NCBI GenBank assembly: GCA_000310025.1
Contig: FN648785.1
Span: 320,421-331,430 of the forward strand
DNA length: 11,010 bases
DNA from: Ectocarpus siliculosus
Lineage: Eukaryota; Sar; Phaeophyceae; Ectocarpales; Ectocarpaceae
Reading direction: 5' to 3'
In this document: positions 1 to 7,889 of the stretch, in pieces
Layout: each line of letters opens with the position of its first letter
How positions within the stretch are numbered: the stretch's first letter is position 1
Program-made: the position numbers and the translations under genes
Notes under the pieces: model-generated
The model's input: the letters and a program-made list of their open reading frames with translations, nothing else
What the model was told of the DNA's origin: nothing
Database searches by the model: none

Positions 1-300
1 AAAACCCGGTGGGGTGCCCCCCCCCCCCCCCCCCCCCGGGCCCGAAAAAGGGGTATAAGGTCTTAGTGAAAACCACTCAAGTTTTTGGGGGAAAAAAAGG
101 GGGGGGGAGGGGCCAATTTACTTTTCCTTTTTTTTATAAAAAAGGGGCCCCTTTTTTTTTCCAAGACCAACCAAAAGGCCCCCCCGGGAAAAATTTTTTC
201 TCCCCTTTTTTTCCAAGGGGGGGGGGGTTTAAGGGGCTTTAAGTGTTTGTTTCATTTCTTTACGTCCCCAAGAGTTCCCCCCCCCCCCCCCCCCCCTCCC
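1..300. other. Low-quality, homopolymer-stretched contig end
   Basis: Nearly every base here sits in a homopolymer run: runs of about 20 C, 8-9 G, 8-9 T and 7 A follow one another, and a second run of about 20 C lies near 276-296. The rest of the window has nothing like it. This looks like poor base calling at a read or contig end rather than biology. Proline- or glycine-rich reading frames here should be ignored. Confidence 0.75.
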
Positions 301-640
301 CTATCATGCTGCAGGGGCACGATGACAGCAGTAGTAGACAGACGGGACCCGCGCCCCCCCAAAAACAAATTGAAGAGGAGTCGGGCCCCGCCGCTCGTTT
401 GGCACACAGCATAAAATTAAATCAGATATACAGGCAGACCGGTGCCAGCTCCAACCCCCCCCCCGTTGCATCATGGCGGCGTCGAATTGGCTGCACATTA
501 CCAGCAAACAAAGCACGACGCGGCCGCACGTCAACAACTGATCTCACCAAAAAAAAAAACACACACACACACACAAACAAAATGCAGTGGGCAGCCCTGC
601 ACCACATGGATAGATGAGTCGATCATCATCATTGGCGTTA

Positions 641-646
641 TTTATT
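641..646 (-). promoter_or_regulatory. Candidate poly(A) signal AATAAA for the MYB-like gene
   Basis: Plus-strand TTTATT reads AATAAA on the minus strand, about 130 nt past the stop codon of the MYB-like gene. The distance is plausible for a 3' UTR. Stramenopiles do not depend strictly on this hexamer, so this is only a candidate. Confidence 0.3.
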
Positions 647-732
647 GCCCGGGCTCACGTATAACACGGACGTTACGCTTAGGACGGCGAAATTCGAGCC
701 ATTGTTTGCCCGGATTCGCGTACAACACGGAC
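645..732. repeat. Degenerate 27-nt direct repeat, two copies 61 nt apart
   Basis: Copies at 645..671 and 706..732 both read TTGCCCGG, then NNTC, then NCGTA, then NAACACGGAC. They match at 23 of 27 positions, and all four differences are transitions. The 34 nt between them do not look repeated. The pair lies within the likely 3' UTR of the MYB-like gene. Confidence 0.65.
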
Positions 733-771
733 AGACGGCAAAGGAAGGTAGACCAAAATGAACTTTTGGCC

Positions 772-3700
772 TTAGAGTATGCCGAAGTGATCGTCGAAAG
801 CGAACACCGCGAGAACGTCGAACTGCTCCAGGTTCTCCATGCCGTCGTCCGGCCATCCCTCCGACCCGTACCCGGTCAACTCGTCCGTCAGGCCATCCGA
901 GGACAGCGTGTCTCCACCGCTGCTGCTGCCGCTGTCGCTCGACATGCCGCTGCTGGTGGCGACATCGTCTTGCTTGTGGCCCTTGCTGCTGCTGCTGCTG
1001 CTGCTGCCGTCGCAATCCATGTCGAAGACACCCGGAGAGATTGCCGCCGCCGCCCGCCGCAACTTGTGAGCAGCGTCAGCGTCGCCAAACGAGGAAGAGG
1101 AGGACGAGAGCATGCTCGTTGCGATGGCTTCCGCAGGAGCACTGTTGGGTCGGAAGTGAAACACTTGGTCCAGCATCCGCTGCTGCTGCTGCTGGCGGAA
1201 CGCCGCAAGGCGCTTGTCCAGACCGAACGCCTGGTCGTCGTGCTTGAGGCTTCGGACGCCCGTTTCGCCGACAACTCCCGCCATGCCAACGCCTCCCGGG
1301 AACTCCAGCTTGTCGTCCAACACACCGCCGCCGCCGCCAAAGTCGGAACGGCGAAAGAACACCGGGCTTGTGCTCGCCGCGGAGAAGGGGTTGAGAATGC
1401 CGCCGCCGCTGCCGACGACGACACCGTTGCCCTCGCTCATGGAGCCGAACCCAGCAGCATACCCATTGGGAGAGAAATACTCGAGGCCTCCGATACCGGG
1501 GATGGAAATCCCGGTCGCGGTCGGGTCGAACGGCGTTCCGGGGTAGAGCGTGGCCGTCGAATCCGGCAGGCCGCCGAAGGCGGCCACGCCCGCCGATCCC
1601 GACGACAGCAACACCCGTTGCTGCTGCTGTTGCTGTGCCTGTTGCAGGCGCTGCTGCTGCTGCTGCTGCTGGAGCGACTGCTGCGCGTTGTACCCTGCAG
1701 CAGTGGCGGCGGCGGTGGACGAGAACGACGACCCCGGGCGGGCCAGGAGCAAACCATCGTCTCCTTCTTGCTTGTCCTGTCCGGAGCGCTCGGTCTTGAC
1801 GTTGTGCCCACCGGCGAAGGTGGGAGGCGAAGACGAGGCAGCCATCGAAAATGCGGGGGCTGCTGCTGCTGCTGCTGCCGCCGGCAAAGCTTCCGCGTCT
1901 CCACCGCCAACGACAAACGCATCCAGGAACGTCTCGCACAGGAACGGGGAGAGTTGGCTGCCATGCAGGGGATCAAACATCAGCAGCGACAACGGGGGAG
2001 GTCATTTCTAAGACTCTGGCAGCGTGGTTGCCGCAAGATTCAATATTCTTAATATTATACACACCGCCCCATTGTCTTTGTCTAAGGGAGTTAGTGAGGC
2101 GAGTTCTCCGCACGGCGGGAACAGCAGTCGCAAACGTAGCTGCCCCTTGCCGATAAGACACAGGCAGCATATATGTGGAAAAGCGCCATTGTCTCACGTG
2201 CACGCGAAGGATTTGTCGGAACGGAACAGCTTTCGAGCATTGGAACCAAAAGGGGGAAGCAAGGGGCGGTACCAGCGCCGAACAACAAACATTTTGTGCA
2301 CACCTCCAGAGTGAATACATCAGGACACCTTAAAAAATATTCCAAAAATGCCGCGTTTCTCACCAGCTCGTAAAACCGCTGCCACCACCCGCGGAAGCTT
2401 CCGTGACTGCCTTCACGGGCATCGCGCTCGCGCCGCCGCTGAGCTCGCGGTCGCCGAAGTAGCTGCCGACTTCTTCTTCCATGCCGACCTCACCGCTGGT
2501 GGCAGGCTGACCTTGTGCAGCCAAGTTCCCGAACGACGACCATACGGACTTGGTGAGCGCAGCCTCCTTACGGGGGGACGGAGGCACCTCCGCTACTGTC
2601 GGCGGCGTAGCGGTGCCCGGGGCTGTGATGGAGGACGGGAACGAGAAGAGCTGACGCCCGTAGTCGCAAGAGGTACCGGCGGCGGCATCGCAGTCAGCCG
2701 AGAGATGGCCAGTCTTGACCCTCTTCTCCGGGCGGTACTCCGTCCCTGCCGTCCACTCTGCGTCGCTGCTGCCCTCGCCGGCATCCTCCTCCCCCACACG
2801 GCCCGGCGCGGCCGTCTCGGCAGCGGCGGTGGCAGCAACCGCCTCCGCCGCTCTCGCCTCCGCCTCGATGACCCTCGCGGCGCTCGCCTCCGCCATAGCC
2901 TTAGCAGCATCAGCCTCGGCCTTAGCCTTAGCGGCAGCGGCGCGAGTCGACCGCGGGCGGCCGCGACTCCCGCCACCACCGTTACCATTACCGCCGCCGG
3001 CGTGGGGGGTGAGGAGCCTCTTGCCCCGAACGGTGACCGGTGTCGGGGATATCAGGATGCCCGCACGGGAAGGACGGATCGCTTTGGTTCGGGGGGGTTT
3101 GCGGCCGCTGCGGCCGCTGCCGCCGCCGCCGCCATCGTCGTCGTCTTCGTACGGCTGGTGGAGTCGTTTTTTTTGTTCAGGCCAAATTTGTTGGAATGAG
3201 GCCGCGCAAAAAGAGGGGTGGGGGAGGTGAGCGCGGCGAATGTGTAATAGTGATTTTCGACGTAAACCGGATTGTGTTTATTAGACCCCGAACACACCGT
3301 AGTCGTGATTGAGCGAGGGTTTCAGCACGTATTTCAAGGTTAGACTTCTATTATACAAACTCCAAGTTCCAAGCATTTCACCACGAACAAAAAATATGTT
3401 CGTGCTTGGAGGTGTTCCCAAGTCTTGTGTTTCAGAAGAACCGCGACATAATCCGGCGGTACGGTATTTGAGGATAGCCGTCTGAATGGTGTGTTTCCGT
3501 AACACTAGGTAGGTAGGAAAGAGAGATGTCATTCATCTAACGACAACTCATCGCCAGCTGAATCACAAAAAAAAACGAGTTACTGAACATCAAGTCCGGA
3601 TCCTGGAACCTGTGTGTGAATGCATACTACAGTAGTGTTGGATATCGCTTCAATCAACCGATTTGATACAATGATGACGACCGCGATCGATGTCGACAAT

Positions 3701-4079
3701 GCCGAGCGCCGCGAGCCGGCGAGCACAGAATGAGCTACCGCGCGAAAAAATAAATGCCTACCTCCTCCGGAAACTTCCTGCCTCTCTTGACTTGCTTCTC
3801 GTACTTCTGGTGGTGTGTCCTGGTCTGAACGGTTGTGCGCGTCTTGACCACGTCAGCGATGGCCTTCCAGTCCTTCCCGTACTTCTCCAACCCTACCAGG
3901 AAATCTGCGTGTTCCTGGGACGTCCAGCGGCCCTTTACCATGGCCGTGCGCCTGTTCTTCGCGACTGCTGTTAAGCTGAAGCTATTGCTATTGGAGAATT
4001 CACCAAGCAAGCAGGCATAGATGGTGGGTTCCCGTCCATGCCAAGTCGGGAGGAGGGAGGCGGGGGGGACCGTCAGCAT
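772..4079 (-). CDS. Single-repeat MYB-like (SHAQKYF-class) transcription factor, three exons
   Basis: Model: join of 4079..3762, 3154..2364 and 1957..772, stop TAA at 774-772, about 764 residues. Residues 50-96 form one MYB/SANT repeat: GRWT, EHADFLVGLEKYGKDW, IADVV, TRT and a THHQKYE signature at the SHAQKYF position; W52 and W71 are the helix-core tryptophans. Next come an acidic/glycine run (109-118), a basic RKPPRTK block (124-130), an RGRP AT-hook-like core (170-173), an alanine-rich charged helix (178-222), an EKRVK basic patch (249-253), a VKTE SUMO-type motif (423-426), a glutamine tract (462-483), serine runs and an acidic/aromatic C-terminus (743-764) resembling an activation domain. 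The family binds DNA in the nucleus; target genes cannot be inferred. Both introns have GT/AG ends and matching phases. The start is uncertain: 4079 gives the longest frame, 3941 (MVKGRW) gives 718 residues, and an AACAG acceptor at 3968 would allow an upstream exon. Domain call is strong; exact exon ends are inferred. Confidence 0.8.
1958..2363 (-). other. Intron 2 of the MYB-like gene
   Basis: The donor CTG|GTGAGA sits just before the TGA that would otherwise end exon 2. The acceptor GGCAG|CC follows a pyrimidine-rich stretch (CCTCCCCCGTTGTC) and a branch-point-like CTGAT. The two junctions match in phase (2), creating a split TGC cysteine codon and entering the long exon 3 frame, which has a stop shortly upstream at 2002-2004. 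Length is 406 nt. A minor alternative acceptor cannot be excluded, but no other AG lies between that stop and 1958 in a compatible phase. Confidence 0.65.
3155..3761 (-). other. Intron 1 of the MYB-like gene
   Basis: The donor is GAG|GTAGGC directly after the codons for KFPEE; the acceptor is CACCAG|CCGTAC just before the codons for PYEDDDD. Both junctions are phase 0, so the joined frame stays open. At 607 nt it is in the range usual for brown algal introns. A pyrimidine-rich stretch (CTCACCTCCCCCACCCC on the minus strand, near 3214-3230) lies some 60 nt before the acceptor rather than next to it, so the acceptor is the less certain end. The intron contains a bulged hairpin at 3360..3411. 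Confidence 0.6.
3360..3411. repeat. Bulged hairpin inside MYB intron 1
   Basis: CACGAACA (3382-3389) pairs perfectly with TGTTCGTG (3397-3404) across a 7-nt A-rich loop. The stem extends with TCCAAG (3368-3373) against CTTGGA (3405-3410), leaving an 8-nt bulge on the left arm. An alternative outer pairing uses CTCCAAG (3360-3366) and CTTGGAG (3405-3411). Confidence 0.6.
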
Positions 4080-4222
4080 GTCAACCTATCAGCCATGTTA
4101 ACTGATTGGGTTGTGGGGGGCGTGGGTCTGTTGTTGTTGTCGTCGTCGAAGAATGTTTTCTTTCATTGTTGTTCTTGCAGCAAATAAATGTTGTCGCGAC
4201 CGACCCTCCTTGCCGAGTTAAC

Positions 4223-4235
4223 TTTATTTTATTCA
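4223..4235 (-). promoter_or_regulatory. Overlapping minus-strand AATAAA motifs, possible poly(A) signals
   Basis: The plus strand reads ACTTTATTTTATTC here, giving two AATAAA hexamers on the minus strand. They lie upstream of the MYB-like gene and downstream of the minus-strand exons at 5056..5727. They could end that upstream transcript. Position is the only support. Confidence 0.25.
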
Positions 4236-4285
4236 TCAGGTCGTAGGAAAAAGCATGTCACTCTCGACGCTTGAGTCAAAAGGAG

Positions 4286-4309
4286 ATGGATGGATGGATG
4301 GATGGATGG
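4286..4309. repeat. (ATGG)6 microsatellite
   Basis: Six perfect copies of ATGG in 24 nt. Confidence 0.9.
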
Positions 4310-5055
4310 TTCGATCCTCTGTGCTAAGGCAACCAACCCTTGAAAGGGGAGTCCTTGCAATATGCAAAACATGTGTGCAACGTTTTTTTTCTTGCCTTGT
4401 ATTCTTTTCTCGTGTGAGTGCTGATGTGAGTACAGTAGTAGCTACATGTGAGCGGCCACAGAAGAAAAGAACTCGACCCTCCTTCTGTGTTAGAATGACT
4501 GCATTTAGACTACATACTATCTTCAGCAGCAGCAACCAACAAGAAAGTGTGTGCAGAAAGAACCCCACAACCATGGCAAGCTCCAACCCTCTACAAACAT
4601 GTTGTCTCAGCCACGAGCAAATGCCAGCAACAAGCACTACATACTATACATACATCGTCAAGGGAGGAGCGGGAAATCCCACCACCAACGCTTTTTTTCT
4701 CTTGACAAACAATGGACCAGACGTCATTTTTTCAGGTCAACCTTTCGTCACACATCCATATACCATCCTTTTTCATTTGCCCTCACAACAGCAAAAGCAG
4801 TAAGTTGCGGGGGGTGAAGGCCGAGAAACTTGATCGTGTGGCTCGCTGGAAACTGCTGCTGCTGCTGCACTCTCGCTCAATGCCATCGCTGATCTAATAC
4901 ATGCCATCATGTCAGCATTTTTAGACTACTTTCTTTCGTATTTAGTATACCACCACTCACTCCCCCTGGGAGTAAGAAATAACTTGCTGGAGCAGGAACA
5001 TCATTGAATGAATGAATGAACTGTTCGTCTCATGTTTGACAGAGAGTCGCTCCGC

Positions 5056-5727
5056 TCACGGCGGGCGCGCTGCTACCGCAACATGTATGTATGTATGTAT
5101 GTATGTATGTATGTATGTATCTATGTACAATAATAGATAATACGTAGCAATCAGCCCGTCGATCTCTATGCCCTCTTCGTACGTGTGTGGATTAGATACC
5201 TCTCCACGACCGACGTTGATTTGGATGTTTGTGATGTTCTGCGTGCCAGGTTGTGCAATAATTATAAACATGTTTGTTTCCTGCCTGGGTCATCATCTGA
5301 AACCACCACCACCACCCACACAAGAATCTACCCATAGATAAACTTTTTTTGTTCGCGTGGGTCTTCACCTACAGCAGTACATACCTGTTGTTCCTCGCCA
5401 AGAACGGCATTGATTATTGGCTGTCTCCACCAGATGGTTTCCTCGATAAAGGGGGGAGCGCCGGGGTACGCGTGCCAAGTCTGTCTGTACAATAGTACAG
5501 TAGTGTCTTCAGCTGCTTCAGACAGGAAGGCAATGAATGCTAAATCCTGGTTGGAGGGTGCTGCGGAGGTTCTATGTAGCGGCGTAGAGGCAAACAAAGT
5601 TGCGCCGCGTCTGGCTGGAAAGCGCCGTAGATACCAGAAATCTACCAGCGCCGCTTTTGTTTTTGCCTTTCCGAAGATTGCTCGCGATTCGAGGTAAATT
5701 TCTCGCAAGCTTCGGAACGTTGGTACA
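5056..5727 (-). CDS. Unrecognised protein fragment, at least two exons (tentative)
   Basis: Exon a runs from an upstream acceptor (AAG at about 5728, or ACCAG at about 5746) to 5385. Exon b is modelled as 5238..5056. The donor CAG|GTATGT at 5385/5384 is near-perfect. An acceptor CACGCAG|AAC at 5239/5238 matches it in phase 0 across a 146-nt intron. Exon a encodes a continuous, non-repetitive stretch containing LREIYLESRAIF, ALVDFWYLRRF and ETIWWRQPIINAV. Exon b begins NITNIQINVGRGE and then reads through the ATGT microsatellite to a stop. An alternative acceptor, TTTCAG|ATGATG near 5289, is also phase-compatible and would give a different C-terminus. There is no in-frame ATG in exon a, so a 5' exon is missing. 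I do not recognise the family. Plus-strand splice signals overlap this locus, so the strand is not certain. Confidence 0.33.
5083..5120. repeat. (ATGT)n microsatellite
   Basis: An uninterrupted ATGT array of about 9.5 copies, 38 nt. If the minus-strand candidate gene here is real, the array encodes part of its C-terminus: the 12-nt period of four codons gives a repeating Thr-Tyr-Ile-His. Confidence 0.9.
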
Positions 5728-6426
5728 GCAGTAAGTCTTCCCCTGGTGCTCACGCCTCTCCTTTGTCTCTGGCTGCTGGGTTGTGGGTGAATAAAGGGTC
5801 TATCTGTGTGTGCAGGGTATCTAATGTTCTACCCGACCGACCGCTGCTGTGCAACTGCAAAAAAAGAGTCGCTCGAAAGGGTCACTTGGGATCTTGAGAT
5901 GAAGCTGTTGCGAGTGGTTGATGTGTGGGTGGCAGAGAGTGTGGCACATTTCGAAGAACACACGCACGATTACTGCTGTACTGCTCTGGTGTTGTTGCTG
6001 GTGCAGCGCATCACATCGTCATCTGCCATAGTTTCGGTGTGTGGAGCCCGCTCTATTTCTCCATCTGCCCCCCTGCAGCCAATCTCCTCCGCCAATCATG
6101 ATATTGAAAAATTCATAATATGTAGCCAGCGTGCGCATGCAGCAGCAGCTGCTGGCATGCAGCGCACAAACACAAAATATGAAGGAACATTCCAACATGC
6201 GAGCGACCCCTCCTTTCTCCGGACAAGCGATGATGATGACGAGCAAAATGAATTCCATTCTCAGCGCCCCCTAAAAAGAAGTACCAGAGACAACAAAGAA
6301 AGCTGGTGATGATACATCCCGACCACTTCACAACTCGGCTAATGGCCGAGAGGCCATCTTGGCCTCATTCATCGTGATGAAAAAGCGTGCCAGCTCTCCA
6401 GAGGCGTGTGTTTTTTTTTCTTTTTC
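5728..6426. other. Unassigned region with competing weak signals
   Basis: No gene is supported with confidence. A plus-strand frame stays open from 5815 to 6309; it follows a GTAAGT donor at 5731 and a TGTGTGTGCAG acceptor at 5814 that match in phase. Minus-strand frames are short and cysteine-rich. An imperfect 37-nt palindrome lies at 6131..6167 and a perfect 6-bp hairpin at 6342..6357. Confidence 0.35.
6131..6167. repeat. Imperfect 37-nt palindrome with CAGCAG/CTGCTG core
   Basis: The centre, CAGCAGCTGCTG (6143-6154), is a perfect 12-nt palindrome. It is flanked by GCATGC on both sides (6135-6140 and 6155-6160), with 2 extra nt on the left, and by GTGC / GCGCAC at the outer ends. The whole could form a stem of about 16 bp with small bulges, on either strand. 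Confidence 0.65.
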
Positions 6427-7242
6427 TTAATATGACACAACGAATCCATCTCTATCATAGAAAAGAGTCTTTTTTGTGGTGGATCCCAGGATCCACAGGA
6501 TATTGACTCTTTCTATCATCGGTGGTTGTTCCGTGACAGCATGCGACAGCCACTTGCGACCTTTTGTTCCAACTCTCTTGCAAATCACGAAAGGTCGTGA
6601 CGCACTGGAGAACATTTGACTCGTTATTGACGTTGCTGGGAACGGGTAGATACCCGTTGCCGAATATGGGAACGAACGGATTATTGTTGTCCAGAAGCAA
6701 ACAGGAGGCAGCAGCGTTGCTGTGGGTGTAGGGGGATTGGAAATGGCAGCGCTGGTAAAAAAAGCGTCCATTCCCTCGCCGTTCTCTCTCTTTCTTTTTT
6801 TCAACTTGCCGCCCGAAAAGATATCTCGCCGGTATGAAGTGTTGGAATGTTGGAAAAATAGCTCTGCGGGTGATCCATCATGAAGTTTTGGCTTGCTTGC
6901 CTTTCTCCACCAACATTGCATGGTGTTGTTGTACATACAGCAGTAGCATACGCCGTGTTTGTTTGTGTCCATGCGTGATGGCGGCGCGCAACGGCCGACG
7001 AAAAGGGGGAGGTTGAACACGAGAGGGTGCTGTGCGCGTTTCGTGTCATAATGACGGAGGTCAACCATACATACAGCAGAGGCGAGAGAGGGAGACCTGT
7101 ACCCCGGTGATGATGGTGTATATTCCGTTCGCGGCCGGTGGTTCCCTTGTTTTTTCGGGTTGCAACCCCAGGATGGATGAAGTTGAAGGCATGGATGATG
7201 TTGGGCGTTTGTTCGCGCGACGACCACATCATCATCAGCCAT
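6427..7242 (-). CDS. Long orphan reading frame (tentative hypothetical protein)
   Basis: An ATG-initiated frame of 271 codons begins MADDDVVVARTN and ends at TAA. It is long for chance in DNA of balanced composition. However, the protein is rich in Cys, His, Trp and Pro and poor in acidic residues, with no domain, signal peptide or clear membrane segment; a basic KLKKRKREN patch lies near residues 146-154. It continues the frame of the polyglutamine candidate upstream, separated by a single TGA at 7255-7257 and three further codons before this ATG. It could be exon sequence, a decayed gene or a chance frame. Confidence 0.2.
   Translation of the reverse strand: MADDDVVVARTNAQHHPCLQLHPSWGCNPKKQGNHRPRTEYTPSSPGYRSPSLASAVCMVDLRHYDTKRAQHPLVFNLPLFVGRCAPPSRMDTNKHGVCYCCMYNNTMQCWWRKASKPKLHDGSPAELFFQHSNTSYRRDIFSGGKLKKRKRENGEGMDAFFTSAAISNPPTPTATLLPPVCFWTTIIRSFPYSATGIYPFPATSITSQMFSSASRPFVICKRVGTKGRKWLSHAVTEQPPMIERVNILWILGSTTKKTLFYDRDGFVVSY
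6479..6496. repeat. Perfect 8-bp inverted repeat, 2-nt spacer
   Basis: GTGGATCC, then CA, then GGATCCAC. The arms are exactly complementary. The 2-nt spacer favours a DNA palindrome over a stable RNA hairpin. Confidence 0.7.
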
Positions 7243-7254
7243 TGCCAGCCTGCT

Positions 7255-7750
7255 TCATGCGCAGGCACAGCAGGCGCACCCTCTGCTGTTTGTTCTACAT
7301 CCAGCAGGCTTGAACTCGCTGTCTGTCTGTCTGTTTTTCCTCGCTGTACTTTCCGAGTCGGTGCGGTGAAAAAAAGGACGAAAAACGAAAAAAATGACCC
7401 TCCTCACACAAGGCACAAATGCGCAATAACTATGCATGCGCGTGTTCCGCCAAAAAAGAGGATCCGTTGTGTATCTAGAGAGGAGGCGCACCAGCACCAG
7501 TGACCATGTGAACGGCATGCCCTGCTTTGCGAGGGAAAGCGCCCTCTCGGCATCGTGCTCGCCTAAGCTTCCCGCTGTCATGACAGGCGCGACTGACTCC
7601 TGATCGAATCTGGGGTGTGCGCGCAAAAGAAAGAGCAACAATTCCCTTTTTCTTTCGGGCTCAAGGATATCAAGCAACAACAACAGGGGCTTTACCTGGA
7701 GACAGCAGTAGTAGTAGTAGCGCTGGTGCTGGTGCTGCTGCCGTCGCTGA

Positions 7751-7798
<48 letters not shown>

Positions 7799-7889
7799 CA
7801 CCCGCGTCGCCTGGGGTCGGTGTTTGCGGGTCTCTCTCTACCTCCATCGCTGCTCCCTCTCTGCCTGTCTGTGCCGTTGTTGCTCAGCA
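7255..7889 (-). CDS. Polyglutamine-containing hypothetical protein or exon (tentative)
   Basis: The frame follows a good acceptor: a T-rich stretch then CGACCAG|TGCTGAG at 7890/7889. Only one of three frames stays open from there. It encodes an Arg/Gly/Ser-rich lead-in, 15 glutamines in a row, a Gln/His/Arg stretch and four tyrosines. A leucine-rich, helix-like segment follows (PLLLLLDILEPERKRELLLF), then SLGEHDAERALSLAKQGMPF, and the frame stops at TGA 7257-7255. A donor CAG|GTAAAG at 7696/7695 could end the exon just after the glutamine region, giving 7889..7696 (194 nt). There is no nearby in-frame ATG, so a 5' exon would be needed. No family is recognised. The CAG run keeps all frames open locally, which weakens the case, but the segment after it also looks protein-like. 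Confidence 0.3.
7753..7797. repeat. (CTG)15 trinucleotide repeat
   Basis: Fifteen perfect CTG units (CAG on the minus strand), with further degenerate CTG/GTAGTAG triplets at 7708-7740. It reads polyglutamine in the minus-strand candidate frame. Confidence 0.9.

Larger units (their letters stand above)
301..771. other. 3' flank and probable 3' UTR of the MYB-like gene
   Basis: No gene is supported here. It holds a (CA)n stretch near 560-574, the AATAAA candidate at 641-646 and a pair of degenerate 27-nt direct repeats at 645..671 and 706..732. Frames on the plus strand run on into the antisense of MYB exon 3 and are not supported. Confidence 0.5.
4080..5055. other. Intergenic region upstream of the MYB-like gene
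   Basis: No coding region is supported on either strand. It should contain the promoter and 5' UTR of the MYB-like gene (minus strand), but I see no convincing TATA box. Near the gene are TTG and GTC triplet runs (about 4129-4148). It also carries an (ATGG)6 microsatellite, minus-strand AATAAA motifs near 4224-4234 and a short CTG run near 4855-4867. Frames of 60-180 codons here are low in complexity and lack splice or domain support. Confidence 0.4.

Noticed and set aside
442-2052. 536-codon plus-strand frame
   Set aside because: It lies antisense to MYB exon 3, is dominated by Leu/Arg/Ala/Cys runs mirroring CAG/GCC repeats, and has no domain.
2195-2200. CACGTG (G-box/E-box core) in intron 2
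   Set aside because: A six-base palindrome is expected by chance in a window of this size and it has no paired element nearby.
1973-2320. 115-codon minus-strand frame spanning intron 2
   Set aside because: It is out of frame with both flanking exons, and the phase-matched intron explains the region better.
2348-3199. 283-codon plus-strand frame
   Set aside because: Antisense shadow of MYB exon 2; arginine- and alanine-rich low complexity with no domain.
3281-3532. 83-codon minus-strand frame inside intron 1, preceded by a pyrimidine-rich CTAG acceptor-like site
   Set aside because: The acceptor needs phase 1 while the exon 1 donor is phase 0, and the frame includes the hairpin. An alternative exon is possible but unsupported.
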